In this document: positions 45,483-53,934 of the stretch, in pieces | Layout: each line of letters begins with the position of its first letter | Numbering within the stretch: the first letter of the stretch is position 1 | Assembly: GCF_900110255.1 (NCBI RefSeq) | Contig: NZ_FODD01000001.1 | Span: 186,001-250,000 of the forward strand | Reading direction: 5' to 3' | DNA: 64,000 nucleotides | DNA from: Actinacidiphila rubida | GTDB taxonomy: Bacteria > Actinomycetota > Actinomycetes > Streptomycetales > Streptomycetaceae | Position numbers and translations under genes: made by a program | The notes under the pieces: generated by a model | Told to the model about the DNA's origin: nothing | Seen by the model: only the letters and a program-made list of their open reading frames with translations | The model's database searches: none

Positions 45483-45826
45483 GTCCCCTCCAGGGGGTCC
45501 GCCTTGTGAACGAGAGCGCACTTCGCTGCGACGCTCCGTCGGGCGGTCGCCCCCGTGCGGGAGTGGGGACTTCCGGGGATTGAACCCCGGTCCAGGGTGC
45601 CGGTCAAGGGTCCATGTGTTCAAGAGTCTGAACCGAGATCAGGCGGCCGAACGATTTTGCTTCGTCTTTACTTACCTTGGCATTGTGATGACCCTGATCG
45701 CGAACCCACGATGAGCGGGCACTTCGCTGGACGTCCGGGCACGCGCACGCGTGCCTTCCGCACCACGGGCAACAGCCGTACGGGATGCGGGTCCCGTACG
45801 GCCGGGGAAGGAGGTGGGTCAGCGCG
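45483..45826 (-). other. symporter leader region with a tRNA T-arm-like hairpin and an AT-rich patch
   Basis: About 344 bases with no gene. A 6-bp stem CCGGGG/CCCCGG (45573-45590) closes a loop that on the minus strand reads GGGGTTCAATCCCC, the tRNA T-arm consensus, but no matching acceptor or anticodon stem is present. 45650-45700 is markedly AT-richer than its surroundings and may hold the symporter promoter. Confidence 0.5.
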
Positions 45827-47011
45827 TCAGCGGAACGCCTTCGCGAGGCGCGTCAGCCCCTCGGCGATCTCCCGCGGGGTGTGCGTCGTGAAGGACATGC
45901 GCAGCGTCGCCGCGTCGGGGGCCGCGGCGAAGAACGGCGCGCCGGGCACGAAGGCGACGTCATGCGTGATCGCCCGGCGCAGCACCGCGGTCGCATCGTG
46001 ACCGTCGGGCAGCCGCACCCACACGAACATGCCGCCTTCGGGGCGGTTCCATCCGCTGCCCTCCGGCAGCGCGTCCGGCAGCCCGGCGAGCAGCGCGTCG
46101 CGCCGGGCCCGGTACTCGGCCCGCACGCGGTCCAGGTGCGCGTCCAGATCGCAGTCCGCCAAGTAGCGGGCCGCGGCGGCCTGATCGACGGTCGAGGTGT
46201 GCAGATCGGCCGCCTGCTTGGCGATCACGCAGGCACGCAGCAACCCGGCGGGAGCGCGCAGCCAGCCCAGCCGCATCCCCGGCGCCATCACCTTGGAGAA
46301 ACTGCCCAGCAGCACCGTGCGGTCGGCGGCCTCCTCCAGCGAGGCGATCCACGGCTGGAAGTCGCCCTCGAACCTCAACTCCCCGTAGGGGTCGTCCTCG
46401 GCGATCCACAGCCCGTGCCGCGCGGCGATCCCGGCGATGGCCCGGCGCCGCTCCCGCGGCAGCGTACGGCCGGTCGGATTCTGGAAGTTGGGCACCAGGT
46501 AGAGCAGCTTCGGGCGCTCCCGCAGGACCAGCTCCTCCAGCGCGTCCGGGAGCACCCCGTCCGCGTCGGTCGGCACCGGCAGGACCCGAGCGCCCGCGAA
46601 ACCGAAGCACTGCAGGGCCGCCAGATACGTGGGGTCCTCCACCAGCACCGCGTCACCGGGCTCCAGCAGCACCGTCGCCAGCAGCGCCAGGCCCTGCTGC
46701 GAACCGCCCGTCACCAGAAGGCCGGTGGCCTCCGTGGCCAGCCCGCGGCCCGTCAACCGGCCCGCCACCGCGGCCCGCAGCGCCGGGTCGCCCTCCGTCG
46801 TGGAGTACTGCAGCACCCGCTGGGGCTGCTCCGCGAGCACCCGGTCGTACGCCGCCCGGATGCCCTCGCCGTCGAACAGCTCGGGAGCCGGCAGCCCCCC
46901 GGCGAACGAGATGACCTCCGGCCGCGCGGTCAGCGCGAGGATCTCCCGTACCGCCGAGGCGCCCACATCGCGGGCGGCCAGGCGGGGCGGAAGGGCGGCG
47001 GCGGTCGTCAT
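45827..47011 (-). CDS. PLP-dependent class I/II aminotransferase
   Basis: 394 residues, fold type I. The PLP Schiff-base lysine is in SFSKVMAPGMRLGW. VPNFQNPTGRTLPRERR and EDDPYGELRF supply the Asn and Asp that hold the cofactor ring. Resembles 2-aminoadipate/valine-pyruvate-type aminotransferases related to MocR C-terminal domains, but no GntR helix-turn-helix is attached. The substrate is not assignable. Confidence 0.88.
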   Translation of the reverse strand: MTTAAALPPRLAARDVGASAVREILALTARPEVISFAGGLPAPELFDGEGIRAAYDRVLAEQPQRVLQYSTTEGDPALRAAVAGRLTGRGLATEATGLLVTGGSQQGLALLATVLLEPGDAVLVEDPTYLAALQCFGFAGARVLPVPTDADGVLPDALEELVLRERPKLLYLVPNFQNPTGRTLPRERRRAIAGIAARHGLWIAEDDPYGELRFEGDFQPWIASLEEAADRTVLLGSFSKVMAPGMRLGWLRAPAGLLRACVIAKQAADLHTSTVDQAAAARYLADCDLDAHLDRVRAEYRARRDALLAGLPDALPEGSGWNRPEGGMFVWVRLPDGHDATAVLRRAITHDVAFVPGAPFFAAAPDAATLRMSFTTHTPREIAEGLTRLAKAFR

Positions 47012-47224
47012 GCCACCGCAGCCTACGAGGAATCGTTGCCGTGTCCAGCTACTTTCCAGGATGCGGGCAACCGCCCGGCCGCGAGGGGCCTTTCCGTGCG
47101 GTTCCCACCTCGCGTGCGCATGCGCAGAGCCCCCTCGGCAAGGACGGCGGCCGGTCGAGAGGGCTCTGCGGAGGTGCGGTTCACGGCCCGGTCGGGCCCG
47201 TGAACGGAGTGTGCGGCCCGCGGA

Positions 47225-47434
47225 TCAGCGCAGGTCGAACGCGCCGCCGTCCACGTCGGTGACGAACGACGCCCAGGCGTCCGGGGAAAAGGTCAGGACC
47301 GGTCCCTGCGGGTCCTTGGAGTCGCGGACCACCACGGCCTCCACGGCCGGGGACTTCACCTCCACGCAGGCGCCGTTGCCGGTCGATCGCGAGGACTTGA
47401 TCCATGCGGGGGTGCTGCCCAGTGTGATAGCCAT
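47225..47434 (-). CDS. DUF397 protein
   Basis: 69 residues, a single DUF397 domain (WIKSSRSTGNGACVEVKSPA, VVVRDSKDPQGPVLTF, AWASFV). In streptomycetes such proteins are encoded next to XRE regulators with a DUF5753 domain and act in regulator-antiregulator pairs, some affecting development. The XRE partner lies 215 bp upstream on the same strand. GGAG sits five bases before the ATG. Confidence 0.88.
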   Translation of the reverse strand: MAITLGSTPAWIKSSRSTGNGACVEVKSPAVEAVVVRDSKDPQGPVLTFSPDAWASFVTDVDGGAFDLR

Positions 47435-47649
47435 CTCTGCTCCGGTCTGTGCTGGTGACGGCGGCGCGGCAGACGCCTTTGCGCCATTGACTGAACGCCA
47501 ACGACGCTACTCGCCAACATCACCGGCCGCCGGGTCTCTTCACCCGACTGGATGGCATATTCCCTTCACCACTTCCCAGTCGGGCACGCGGAGGTGTACG
47601 GTGCCGCGCCCGTTCCGGGGAGCCGCTTCGATGACCCCCCGCAACTCAC

Positions 47650-48504
47650 CTAGGCGTAGCGCTGGTTGGCCTCGTCGATGAAGGTACGGGACAGCTCCGC
47701 GCTCAGCGCCTGGGCCCGAAGGTGCTCGTACATGACGCTGTACGCCTGCACGTCGGTGTCCTTCTCCAGGTAGAGGTCGCTGTTCACGCCCTCCAGGTAC
47801 ACCACCGTCGCGTCGGTGGCGTCGGTGAACTCCAGCACCGCGAACTGCCCGCTCAGACCCGGGTGCGCGCCCGCCTCGAACGGCAGCACCTGCACCGTGA
47901 CGTGCGGCAGGTGGCTCAGCCGCACGAGATGCGTCAACTGCTCCCGCATCGTGGCGTTGTCGCCGACCTTGCGGCACAGGGCGGCCTCGTCGATCACCGC
48001 CCACATCCGCAGCGGCGTCTCGTCGTCGGTGATCCGCTCCTGGCGGCGCATCCGCACGTTGACCCGCTTGTCGACCTGCTCGGACGTGGCCTCCGGGAGG
48101 TTGCCCGCGATCACCGCCGACGCGTACGCCGGGGTCTGCAACAGGCCCGGCACCACCTGCGGTTCGAAGACGCGCAGGCTCGCCGCCTCCGTCTCCAGCC
48201 CGATGTAGACGCTGTACGGGATGTCACCGAACGCGTGCCACCAGCCCTGCTGGCGCGACTCCTTGGCCATCTGCATCAGCGAGTCGACGATCCTGACGTC
48301 CTCGACGCCGTACACCCCGCACAGGTCCCGCACGTCGCGCTGGCTGATGCTGCGCCGCCCGTTCTCCAGACGGCTGATCTTCGACTGCGAGACGAGCAGG
48401 CGGGCCGCCACCTCCTCGGCCGTCATGCCCTTCTGCTCGCGGAGCTTGCGCAGCTCCGAACCGAGCCGGCGGCGCCTGACGGTGGGGTTGACGTTGGCGA
48501 CCAC
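47650..48504 (-). CDS. XRE-family HTH regulator with DUF5753 domain
   Basis: 284 residues. The N-terminal lambda-repressor-like HTH (LRKLREQKGMTAEEVAARLL VSQSKISRLENGRRSI) is followed by the DUF5753 region (SVYIGLETEAASLRVFEPQV, VPGLLQTPAYASAVI). GTG start at 48504. Paired with the downstream DUF397 gene. Such pairs are highly multiplied in Streptomyces, so the target cannot be named. Confidence 0.9.
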   Translation of the reverse strand: MVANVNPTVRRRRLGSELRKLREQKGMTAEEVAARLLVSQSKISRLENGRRSISQRDVRDLCGVYGVEDVRIVDSLMQMAKESRQQGWWHAFGDIPYSVYIGLETEAASLRVFEPQVVPGLLQTPAYASAVIAGNLPEATSEQVDKRVNVRMRRQERITDDETPLRMWAVIDEAALCRKVGDNATMREQLTHLVRLSHLPHVTVQVLPFEAGAHPGLSGQFAVLEFTDATDATVVYLEGVNSDLYLEKDTDVQAYSVMYEHLRAQALSAELSRTFIDEANQRYA

Positions 48505-49163
48505 TGGGACTGCACCTCCACGCAGAACGTACTGATGGTCAGCAGCCTGCCACTACCGGTCATCGCCGCGCTGGCGAATGAGCGGAACAAGCTTGCCCGT
48601 GCCCGTCCATTTCCTGTCCGGGCGCCCGTTTGCCGCCCGGACGGCGCGACATGGGGCGGATCGGCACTTGCGCGGAGAGCAAGGAGAGCGCGAAGAGCAA
48701 GGAGAGCGCGGATGGGTGCGGACGGTTCCGGACGGGGCGGACCGGGTGTGCGCGGACCGGCGCGGGGCCGGAAAGCGCGACGCGCGGTCCGCCGGCGTCC
48801 TGAGTGGTCAGAACGCCGACGGCCCGCGCGTCGCAGCGGCTCCCGGAAGGGTCTTCACCGCGGACGGCCGTCCGGCCGCGAGGCGGGCGGCGGCGGTGTC
48901 CGGTCCCTGCCGGCGGACACCGCGGCCGTCCTGTGTTCGAGGTGGTACGTGCAGTGCGAGGTGGTGCCAGGTGGTGCCCGGTGCGAAGTCCCGTCGCGTA
49001 CGGAACGCGAGGGAACGCGCCGGAATCCGGTGGAACCAGCCGTACCTGATACGACGTGATGGAACGTGTGGAACCAGGAGCGCCGCGGACCGCGCTGCCG
49101 TGCAGCGAGCCTGCGGGGCGTGCCGTGCGGCCGTACGTGGCGATCAGTGTGCGGTGCTGCCGT
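48505..49163. other. gene-free stretch of about 660 bases
   Basis: The longest gap in the window. It holds two copies of an 18-bp unit AGAGCAAGGAGAGCGCG(A/G) (48676-48711) and several short GGTGGTGCC-like repeats near 48960. Open frames through it have no family-like sequence. The first 60 bases carry the XRE promoter. I see no RNA gene or attachment site. Confidence 0.5.
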
Positions 49164-49865
49164 TCAGCGAGCGCCTGCCCGGGCCATCGTGCTGTGCCCC
49201 GCCGGGCGCTGCGCCTGGGCCGGCGGCCGTTTCGGCTGCGCCGCCACCCCGTTCTGCACGTCCATCACGGCGTGCGCGACGAGGCCGCCCATCGGGTCGT
49301 ACCGGATCAGGTCACGCAGGCGCGATCGCGACGACCGGCCCTCGTTCCCCGGGTAGAGGTGCTTGCCGAGCCCCACCGAGTGGGCGAGCGCGGCGAGCGC
49401 CGCGGTCCGCGGGTCCGGCGGTACACCGGTGCGGATCGCCGAGTCGAGCCGAGCCCTGATCTCCCGGCTGACCGCGCTGTCGGTCGCCTGGTACCGGGTG
49501 GTCGGCAGCACCCCGCACATCTGGCCCGGCACGGCGTGCACCATGCCGCACCGCTCCAAGTGCGCGAGATACGTCTGGCGCAGCCCCAGGCGGGGCCCGC
49601 CGATCCAGTGGACGGCGCGCACCGGGCTGCCGCGTCGGCGCAGCAGTTCGAGCGCGGAGTCCAGAGTCGGATCTCCAGTCGGCCGTGGGTGCACCACGGC
49701 GATACGATCCCCGTCAGGGGCTATCCGTCCGGCCAGGGCGAGCTCGACGAGCTGCGCCCCGGCGAGGCCGAGGTCGAGCGACTGAGGCTGCGCCGTTGTC
49801 CCCGTGGCCGGGTCCAAAGCGAGCAGCAGCAGCTCTTCCGGAATTGTTCTGCGGCTCTTGCCCAT
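49164..49865 (-). CDS. GPP34 (GOLPH3-like) phosphoprotein family
   Basis: 233 residues. TIPEELLLLALDPATG at the N-terminus and LGLAGAQLVELALAGRIAPD match the start of the GPP34 domain, and a helical C-terminal part includes GLVAHAVMDVQNGVAA. Eukaryotic GOLPH3 binds phosphoinositides; bacterial members are widespread in streptomycetes and uncharacterised. ATG at 49865 with GGGGAGG five bases upstream; the track-length extension of 24 residues is unlikely. Divergent from the carboxypeptidase gene. Confidence 0.85.
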   Translation of the reverse strand: MGKSRRTIPEELLLLALDPATGTTAQPQSLDLGLAGAQLVELALAGRIAPDGDRIAVVHPRPTGDPTLDSALELLRRRGSPVRAVHWIGGPRLGLRQTYLAHLERCGMVHAVPGQMCGVLPTTRYQATDSAVSREIRARLDSAIRTGVPPDPRTAALAALAHSVGLGKHLYPGNEGRSSRSRLRDLIRYDPMGGLVAHAVMDVQNGVAAQPKRPPAQAQRPAGHSTMARAGAR

Positions 49866-50113
49866 CCATGCCTCCCCGCGTGGATGAATGACAGGGTGAC
49901 GCCTCTCACACCGGCCTGTCGAGAGCGCCTTGGCCATATCGGCGGGAACCGGGTGGTATGTCGTTCTCGTCTACGGGGCGGTGGGGTGTCGCGGTCGGCC
50001 TTCGGCCCAGTCGCGGGACACTTGCCGGTATCGGCGAGCAGGGCACGGGCGTCATCCGACGACGCCCTTCGCGATGTGTGCATGACTGATGACAATCTGT
50101 GGAGGAGGTCTGC

Positions 50114-52597
50114 GTGGCGGGCGAGTCCCCCGGCAAGAAGCAGGACGAGGAGACATCGGGGGAGGTCACCGACCGCGTGGCCGCGGATCCGAGGCTGGCG
50201 GTGTTCCGTACCGCCACGGGGACGCGTGAGGTGCGTGAGGCACGGCTGACCTCCGACATCCGCGAGGAGCGCACCGCTCCCGCGACGGTCGGCGCGGCGT
50301 CCGCTTCCGCCGCCGCGTCCCGGACCCCGACGGACGGCGCCGCCTCCGACGTGCGCCCGCGATCGGGCCCGGCGTCCACTTCCCCGTCGACGGGGAATAC
50401 GGCGAACGACGTAGCTTCCGTCGAGTCCCCAGCCGCGGCTTCCGCACCTTCGGACCCCCCCGCCCCACGCGCCGCGGCCTCCCGGCCCGTGAAAACGGAA
50501 CCGAATCGTGATGCGGCAGTTGAGGTGGAGGGGGCTGACGAGCCTCCTGAGGCTGCTGGTGCGGACGAGGCCGGGCCCGGCGGCGAGGACGCTGGCGACG
50601 CCACCCCTGTGGCCGAGTCGCCCTCCCGATCGGGCGCCGACCAGCCGGCTGACGCTGCCGGCATCGCTCCCGAGGACGCGCCGGACGTGGACGCCGCGAA
50701 GGCGGCCTCCGAGGCCGCGCCCAAGGGGTCGAGCGCCAACCCCGCACCTGAGGAGGCGGAGCCGAAGCCCGCGCCCAAGGACGCGGGGGAGAAGGCGTCA
50801 CCTGAGGACGCGGAGGGGAAGCCGGCGCCTAAGGACGCGGGGCCCAAGGCCGTGCTCAAGGACATCCCCACCACGCAGCTCAAGGTGGGCACCGACGTGC
50901 CCAGGACGGCCCCCAAGGACGCGAAGCCCGCACCTAAGGAGGCGGAGCCGAAGCCCGCACCTAAGGAGGCGGAGAAGCCAGCACCCAAGGGTGCCGAGCC
51001 GAAGACCGCACCCAAGGACAAGGAGCAGGGCGAGGCCGACTCCAAGGGCGGGCCGGTCGTGCGTCCGCTGGTGTCGGACCTGTACGGCGGGCTGACCGGT
51101 GAGAGCGGCGCCGTGGCGTTCGGTGCGCCCGGCACGCCCACCAAGGCCCGGTCGGTGCCGCCGGCGCCGTCCGCGCCGCCCGGGAAGGCGCCGCTGCCGG
51201 CTGCCGTGCCCGAGGGGGACAAGGGCGCCGCCAAGGATGCCGAGGACGGCAAGGCCGAGTCCCTGGGTCCGCAGGGCACCCGGACCATGCCGGTGCCGCC
51301 GAAGCCGGACAAGGACCCGATGAAGCTCCTCGCGGAGCTGACCAACACCCCGCCACCGCGGCAGACGGCCCTGCGTACCGTCGCGCGGCGCTTCAAGATC
51401 TGGACGCCGCTGGCCGTCCTCCTCGTGCTGGCCTTCGTCCTGGTGCAGGCGCTGCGCCCGCTGCCGTCGCCGTCGCTGGTGTCGACCGTGGCCGCGACGT
51501 ACCGCTTCGGCGGCACCCCGCTGCCGCAGTCGATGCCGTGGCCCACCCAGGGCCAGTCGGTGGTCGAGGTGGAGGGCCTGGGCTCGCTGGGTGTGCACGG
51601 CGCCCAGACGCCGGTGCCGATCGCGAGCGTCACCAAGGTGATGACGGCCTTCGTGATCCTGCGCGACCACCCGCTCAGCGGGAAGCAGAACGGCCCGGTG
51701 ATCCCGGTCGACGCGCAGGCCGCGCAGGAGTCCGGATCCACGGAGGAGTCGACCGCGAAGGTCAAGCTGGGCCAGAAGTTCACCGAACGCCAGATGCTGC
51801 AGTTGCTGCTCATCCCGTCCGGCAACAACATCGCCCGCCTGCTGGCCCGCTGGGATGCCGGCACCCAGGAGGCGTTCGTCGCCAAGATGCAGAACACGGC
51901 GACCAGCCTCGGCATGACCCGCACCACGTACACCGGGGCGAGCGGCTTCGAGTCCACGACGCAGAGCACCGCGGTCGACCAGTTGAAGCTGGCCCGCGAG
52001 GTCATGAAGAACGACGTGTTCCGCTCGGTCGTGGCGTTGCCCAACGTCGACATCCCCGGCGTCGGCACGATCTACAACAACAACAACGACCTGGTGAACC
52101 TGGGCGTCGTGGGCGTGAAGACCGGGTCGAGCACCCCGGCCGGCGGCGCGCTGATGTGGGCCGCGCACAAGACGGTCGAGGGCAAGCAGCAGCTCGTGCT
52201 CGGCGTGGTGCTGCAGCAGCGTGGCGGCGTCACCGTCAGCGACAGCCTGAACGTCGCGCTCCAGCGCAGCCAGGCCCTGATCAACTCCGTGCAGGGCGGC
52301 ATGACGTCGGCGACGATAGTGAAGAAGGGCGAGGTCGTCGGCGAGGTCGACGACGGGCTCGGCGGCAGGACGCCCGTGGTGGCGGCCTCCGACCTGAAGG
52401 CGATCGGCTGGCCCGGGATGACCGCGGGCCTCACGCTCACCGCGGAGGACGGCGGGCTCCCGCACGACGCCAAGGCCGGCACCCAGGTCGGCACGATCGG
52501 CTTCGGCACGGGCACGGCCCGCACCACGGTGCCGGTGGTCCTCCAGACCGACCTGCACGCGCCGTCGTTCGGCAAGAAGCTGACCCGCCTGGGCTGA
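50114..52597 (+). CDS. D-alanyl-D-alanine carboxypeptidase with long repetitive N-terminus
   Basis: 827 residues. The first 400 or so are disordered, Ala/Pro/Lys/Glu-rich, with many copies of APKEAEPK/APKDA and one TTQLKVG. A single membrane helix (WTPLAVLLVLAFVLVQAL) near 435 is followed by an extracytoplasmic serine-type DD-peptidase domain with SVTK, SGN (LIPSGNNIARLL) and KTG (VGVKTGSST). It trims peptidoglycan stem peptides. It resembles SCO4439 of S. coelicolor, implicated in spore-wall maturation. GTG at 50114 is chosen because GGAGGAGG lies five bases upstream. Confidence 0.9.
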   Translation: MAGESPGKKQDEETSGEVTDRVAADPRLAVFRTATGTREVREARLTSDIREERTAPATVGAASASAAASRTPTDGAASDVRPRSGPASTSPSTGNTANDVASVESPAAASAPSDPPAPRAAASRPVKTEPNRDAAVEVEGADEPPEAAGADEAGPGGEDAGDATPVAESPSRSGADQPADAAGIAPEDAPDVDAAKAASEAAPKGSSANPAPEEAEPKPAPKDAGEKASPEDAEGKPAPKDAGPKAVLKDIPTTQLKVGTDVPRTAPKDAKPAPKEAEPKPAPKEAEKPAPKGAEPKTAPKDKEQGEADSKGGPVVRPLVSDLYGGLTGESGAVAFGAPGTPTKARSVPPAPSAPPGKAPLPAAVPEGDKGAAKDAEDGKAESLGPQGTRTMPVPPKPDKDPMKLLAELTNTPPPRQTALRTVARRFKIWTPLAVLLVLAFVLVQALRPLPSPSLVSTVAATYRFGGTPLPQSMPWPTQGQSVVEVEGLGSLGVHGAQTPVPIASVTKVMTAFVILRDHPLSGKQNGPVIPVDAQAAQESGSTEESTAKVKLGQKFTERQMLQLLLIPSGNNIARLLARWDAGTQEAFVAKMQNTATSLGMTRTTYTGASGFESTTQSTAVDQLKLAREVMKNDVFRSVVALPNVDIPGVGTIYNNNNDLVNLGVVGVKTGSSTPAGGALMWAAHKTVEGKQQLVLGVVLQQRGGVTVSDSLNVALQRSQALINSVQGGMTSATIVKKGEVVGEVDDGLGGRTPVVAASDLKAIGWPGMTAGLTLTAEDGGLPHDAKAGTQVGTIGFGTGTARTTVPVVLQTDLHAPSFGKKLTRLG

Positions 52598-52618
52598 CGC
52601 CCCGGCCGCAGTCCGCAC

Positions 52619-52664
52619 CCGGGCCGCCCGCCTCCTCGATCTCCGAGGGCGGCGGGCGGCCCGG
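52619..52664 (+). terminator. carboxypeptidase terminator hairpin
   Basis: A 14-bp perfect stem CCGGGCCGCCCGCC / GGCGGGCGGCCCGG with an 18-base loop that itself contains a small CTCG/CGAG hairpin. TTCTT follows on the plus strand. Shared with the convergent gene. Confidence 0.7.
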
Positions 52665-52681
52665 TTCTTACCCGTGGTCGT

Positions 52682-53863
52682 TCACGCCGACGCCAGTTCG
52701 CGTTCCAGGGGTGTGCGGAAACGCGGTGTGACCCGTACGCCCCCGAGCCGGGCGGTCAGTTCGGCGGCGGCCGTGTCGACGGCCTTCGCGGCGGCCGCGC
52801 CACGGTCGGACAGCTGCCGCCACACCACGGTGCCGTCGGCCTGCTGGCCCCAGCCGCCGATCACCTCGCCGCCCCACCACACGGTGGGCCCGACGTTGCC
52901 GGTCCGGTCGAACAGCGCGTCGCGGTGCTCCCGGGGCAGGTACCAGTCCCGGTCCTGCCACCCCATCGGCGCCGGGTCCAGGGCGGGCAGCAGGGCGGCG
53001 GCGGGCGTCGGCGGCTCGGTCGCGGCGGCGTCGCCGGGCAGCACGTAGCCGGTGGCGTCGCCCGCGCCCGTGGTGAGCCGCACCGCCTCGGCGCCCAGGG
53101 CCGCCAGCGCCTTCCTGACGGCGGTGAGCGGCCAGCCGGTCCACCACTTCAGGTCGGCCTCCGTCCCGGGCCCGTACGCGCCGAGCCAGGCCCGTACGAC
53201 GGCCGCGCGGGCGGCCTCCGCGGGCCGGTCCTCCAGGGGCTGCGCGGGCGCCCAGCGGAACTGGCTGCTCGTCCACGTCCCGGCGGGCCGGCGCCGCTCG
53301 ATGCGGTTCTCCGCGGCCATGGTGCGGATCACGCGGCTCGCCACGTTCTGCGTCGCCTCGTAGGGCTTGCCGCGGGCGACCACCACCTGCTCGCGCAACT
53401 GCGGCACCAGACGCGACAGCTGGGCCCCGCTGAGCTCCCCGCCGCCGGTCAGCGCCGCCGTGACCGCGTCCTCGGCGGCGGCGAGCCACTTCTCGTCCCA
53501 GCCGCCGCCCTCCGCGAGGAACGCGAGCAGCTTCTTCCGCTCGTTGGCGGCGATGGGGCGCCCGGCGGCCGCGTACACGTCCGGTGCGAAGGCGCGGGTG
53601 ACGACGAACATGGTGCGGCGCATCGCCAGCATCCGCGCCAGGGGCGCCCCCGGCCCGTACAGGGCCTCCTCGACGGCCTGTACGGCCCTCTCCGGGGCTG
53701 CGAGCCTCGCGCCGACCGAGAGGAACACCGTGGCCGGATCGGTGGCGTGCAGCGCCACCAGAGCCTCCGCCACCTCCTGTGCATCGCCCGCACCCCGCGC
53801 GAGCAGCCGGTGCGCCGCGCGCGCGGTCCGCTCCTGAGCCGTGACCTGCCACTGAGCCGCCAT
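52682..53863 (-). CDS. winged-helix AlkZ-family (HTH_42) protein
   Basis: 393 residues, the architecture of the AlkZ/AlkX DNA glycosylase superfamily: repeated winged helices, with WTSSQFRWAPAQP and KWWTGWPLTAVRKALAAL typical. In AlkZ the catalytic motif is QxQ near residue 37; here the corresponding stretch reads LHATDPATVFLS, so the glutamines are missing. It may be a diverged glycosylase, or a nucleic-acid-binding protein. ATG at 53863 after GATGGGGGG. Confidence 0.8.
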   Translation of the reverse strand: MAAQWQVTAQERTARAAHRLLARGAGDAQEVAEALVALHATDPATVFLSVGARLAAPERAVQAVEEALYGPGAPLARMLAMRRTMFVVTRAFAPDVYAAAGRPIAANERKKLLAFLAEGGGWDEKWLAAAEDAVTAALTGGGELSGAQLSRLVPQLREQVVVARGKPYEATQNVASRVIRTMAAENRIERRRPAGTWTSSQFRWAPAQPLEDRPAEAARAAVVRAWLGAYGPGTEADLKWWTGWPLTAVRKALAALGAEAVRLTTGAGDATGYVLPGDAAATEPPTPAAALLPALDPAPMGWQDRDWYLPREHRDALFDRTGNVGPTVWWGGEVIGGWGQQADGTVVWRQLSDRGAAAAKAVDTAAAELTARLGGVRVTPRFRTPLERELASA

Positions 53864-53934
53864 CCCCCCATCCTCACACCGGCGCACGCGCCGCGACCCG
53901 GACATCGGGCAACGGCGCGCCGGTCAGGCGGACT

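Noticed and set aside
45541..45660. Possible complete tRNA around the T-arm-like hairpin
   Set aside because: No 7-bp acceptor complement (GGACTTC) at the expected distance and no convincing anticodon arm, so it is kept only as a hairpin.
48578..49459. 293-codon plus-strand frame across the large gap
   Set aside because: Arg/Gly/Ala-rich composition, and it overlaps the GPP34 gene on the other strand. No motif.
49906..52068. 720-codon open frame antisense to the carboxypeptidase gene, with SLGAGFGS-type repeats
   Set aside because: It mirrors the APK repeats of the real gene on the other strand and has no family-like sequence. The plus strand has a complete DD-peptidase with all motifs.
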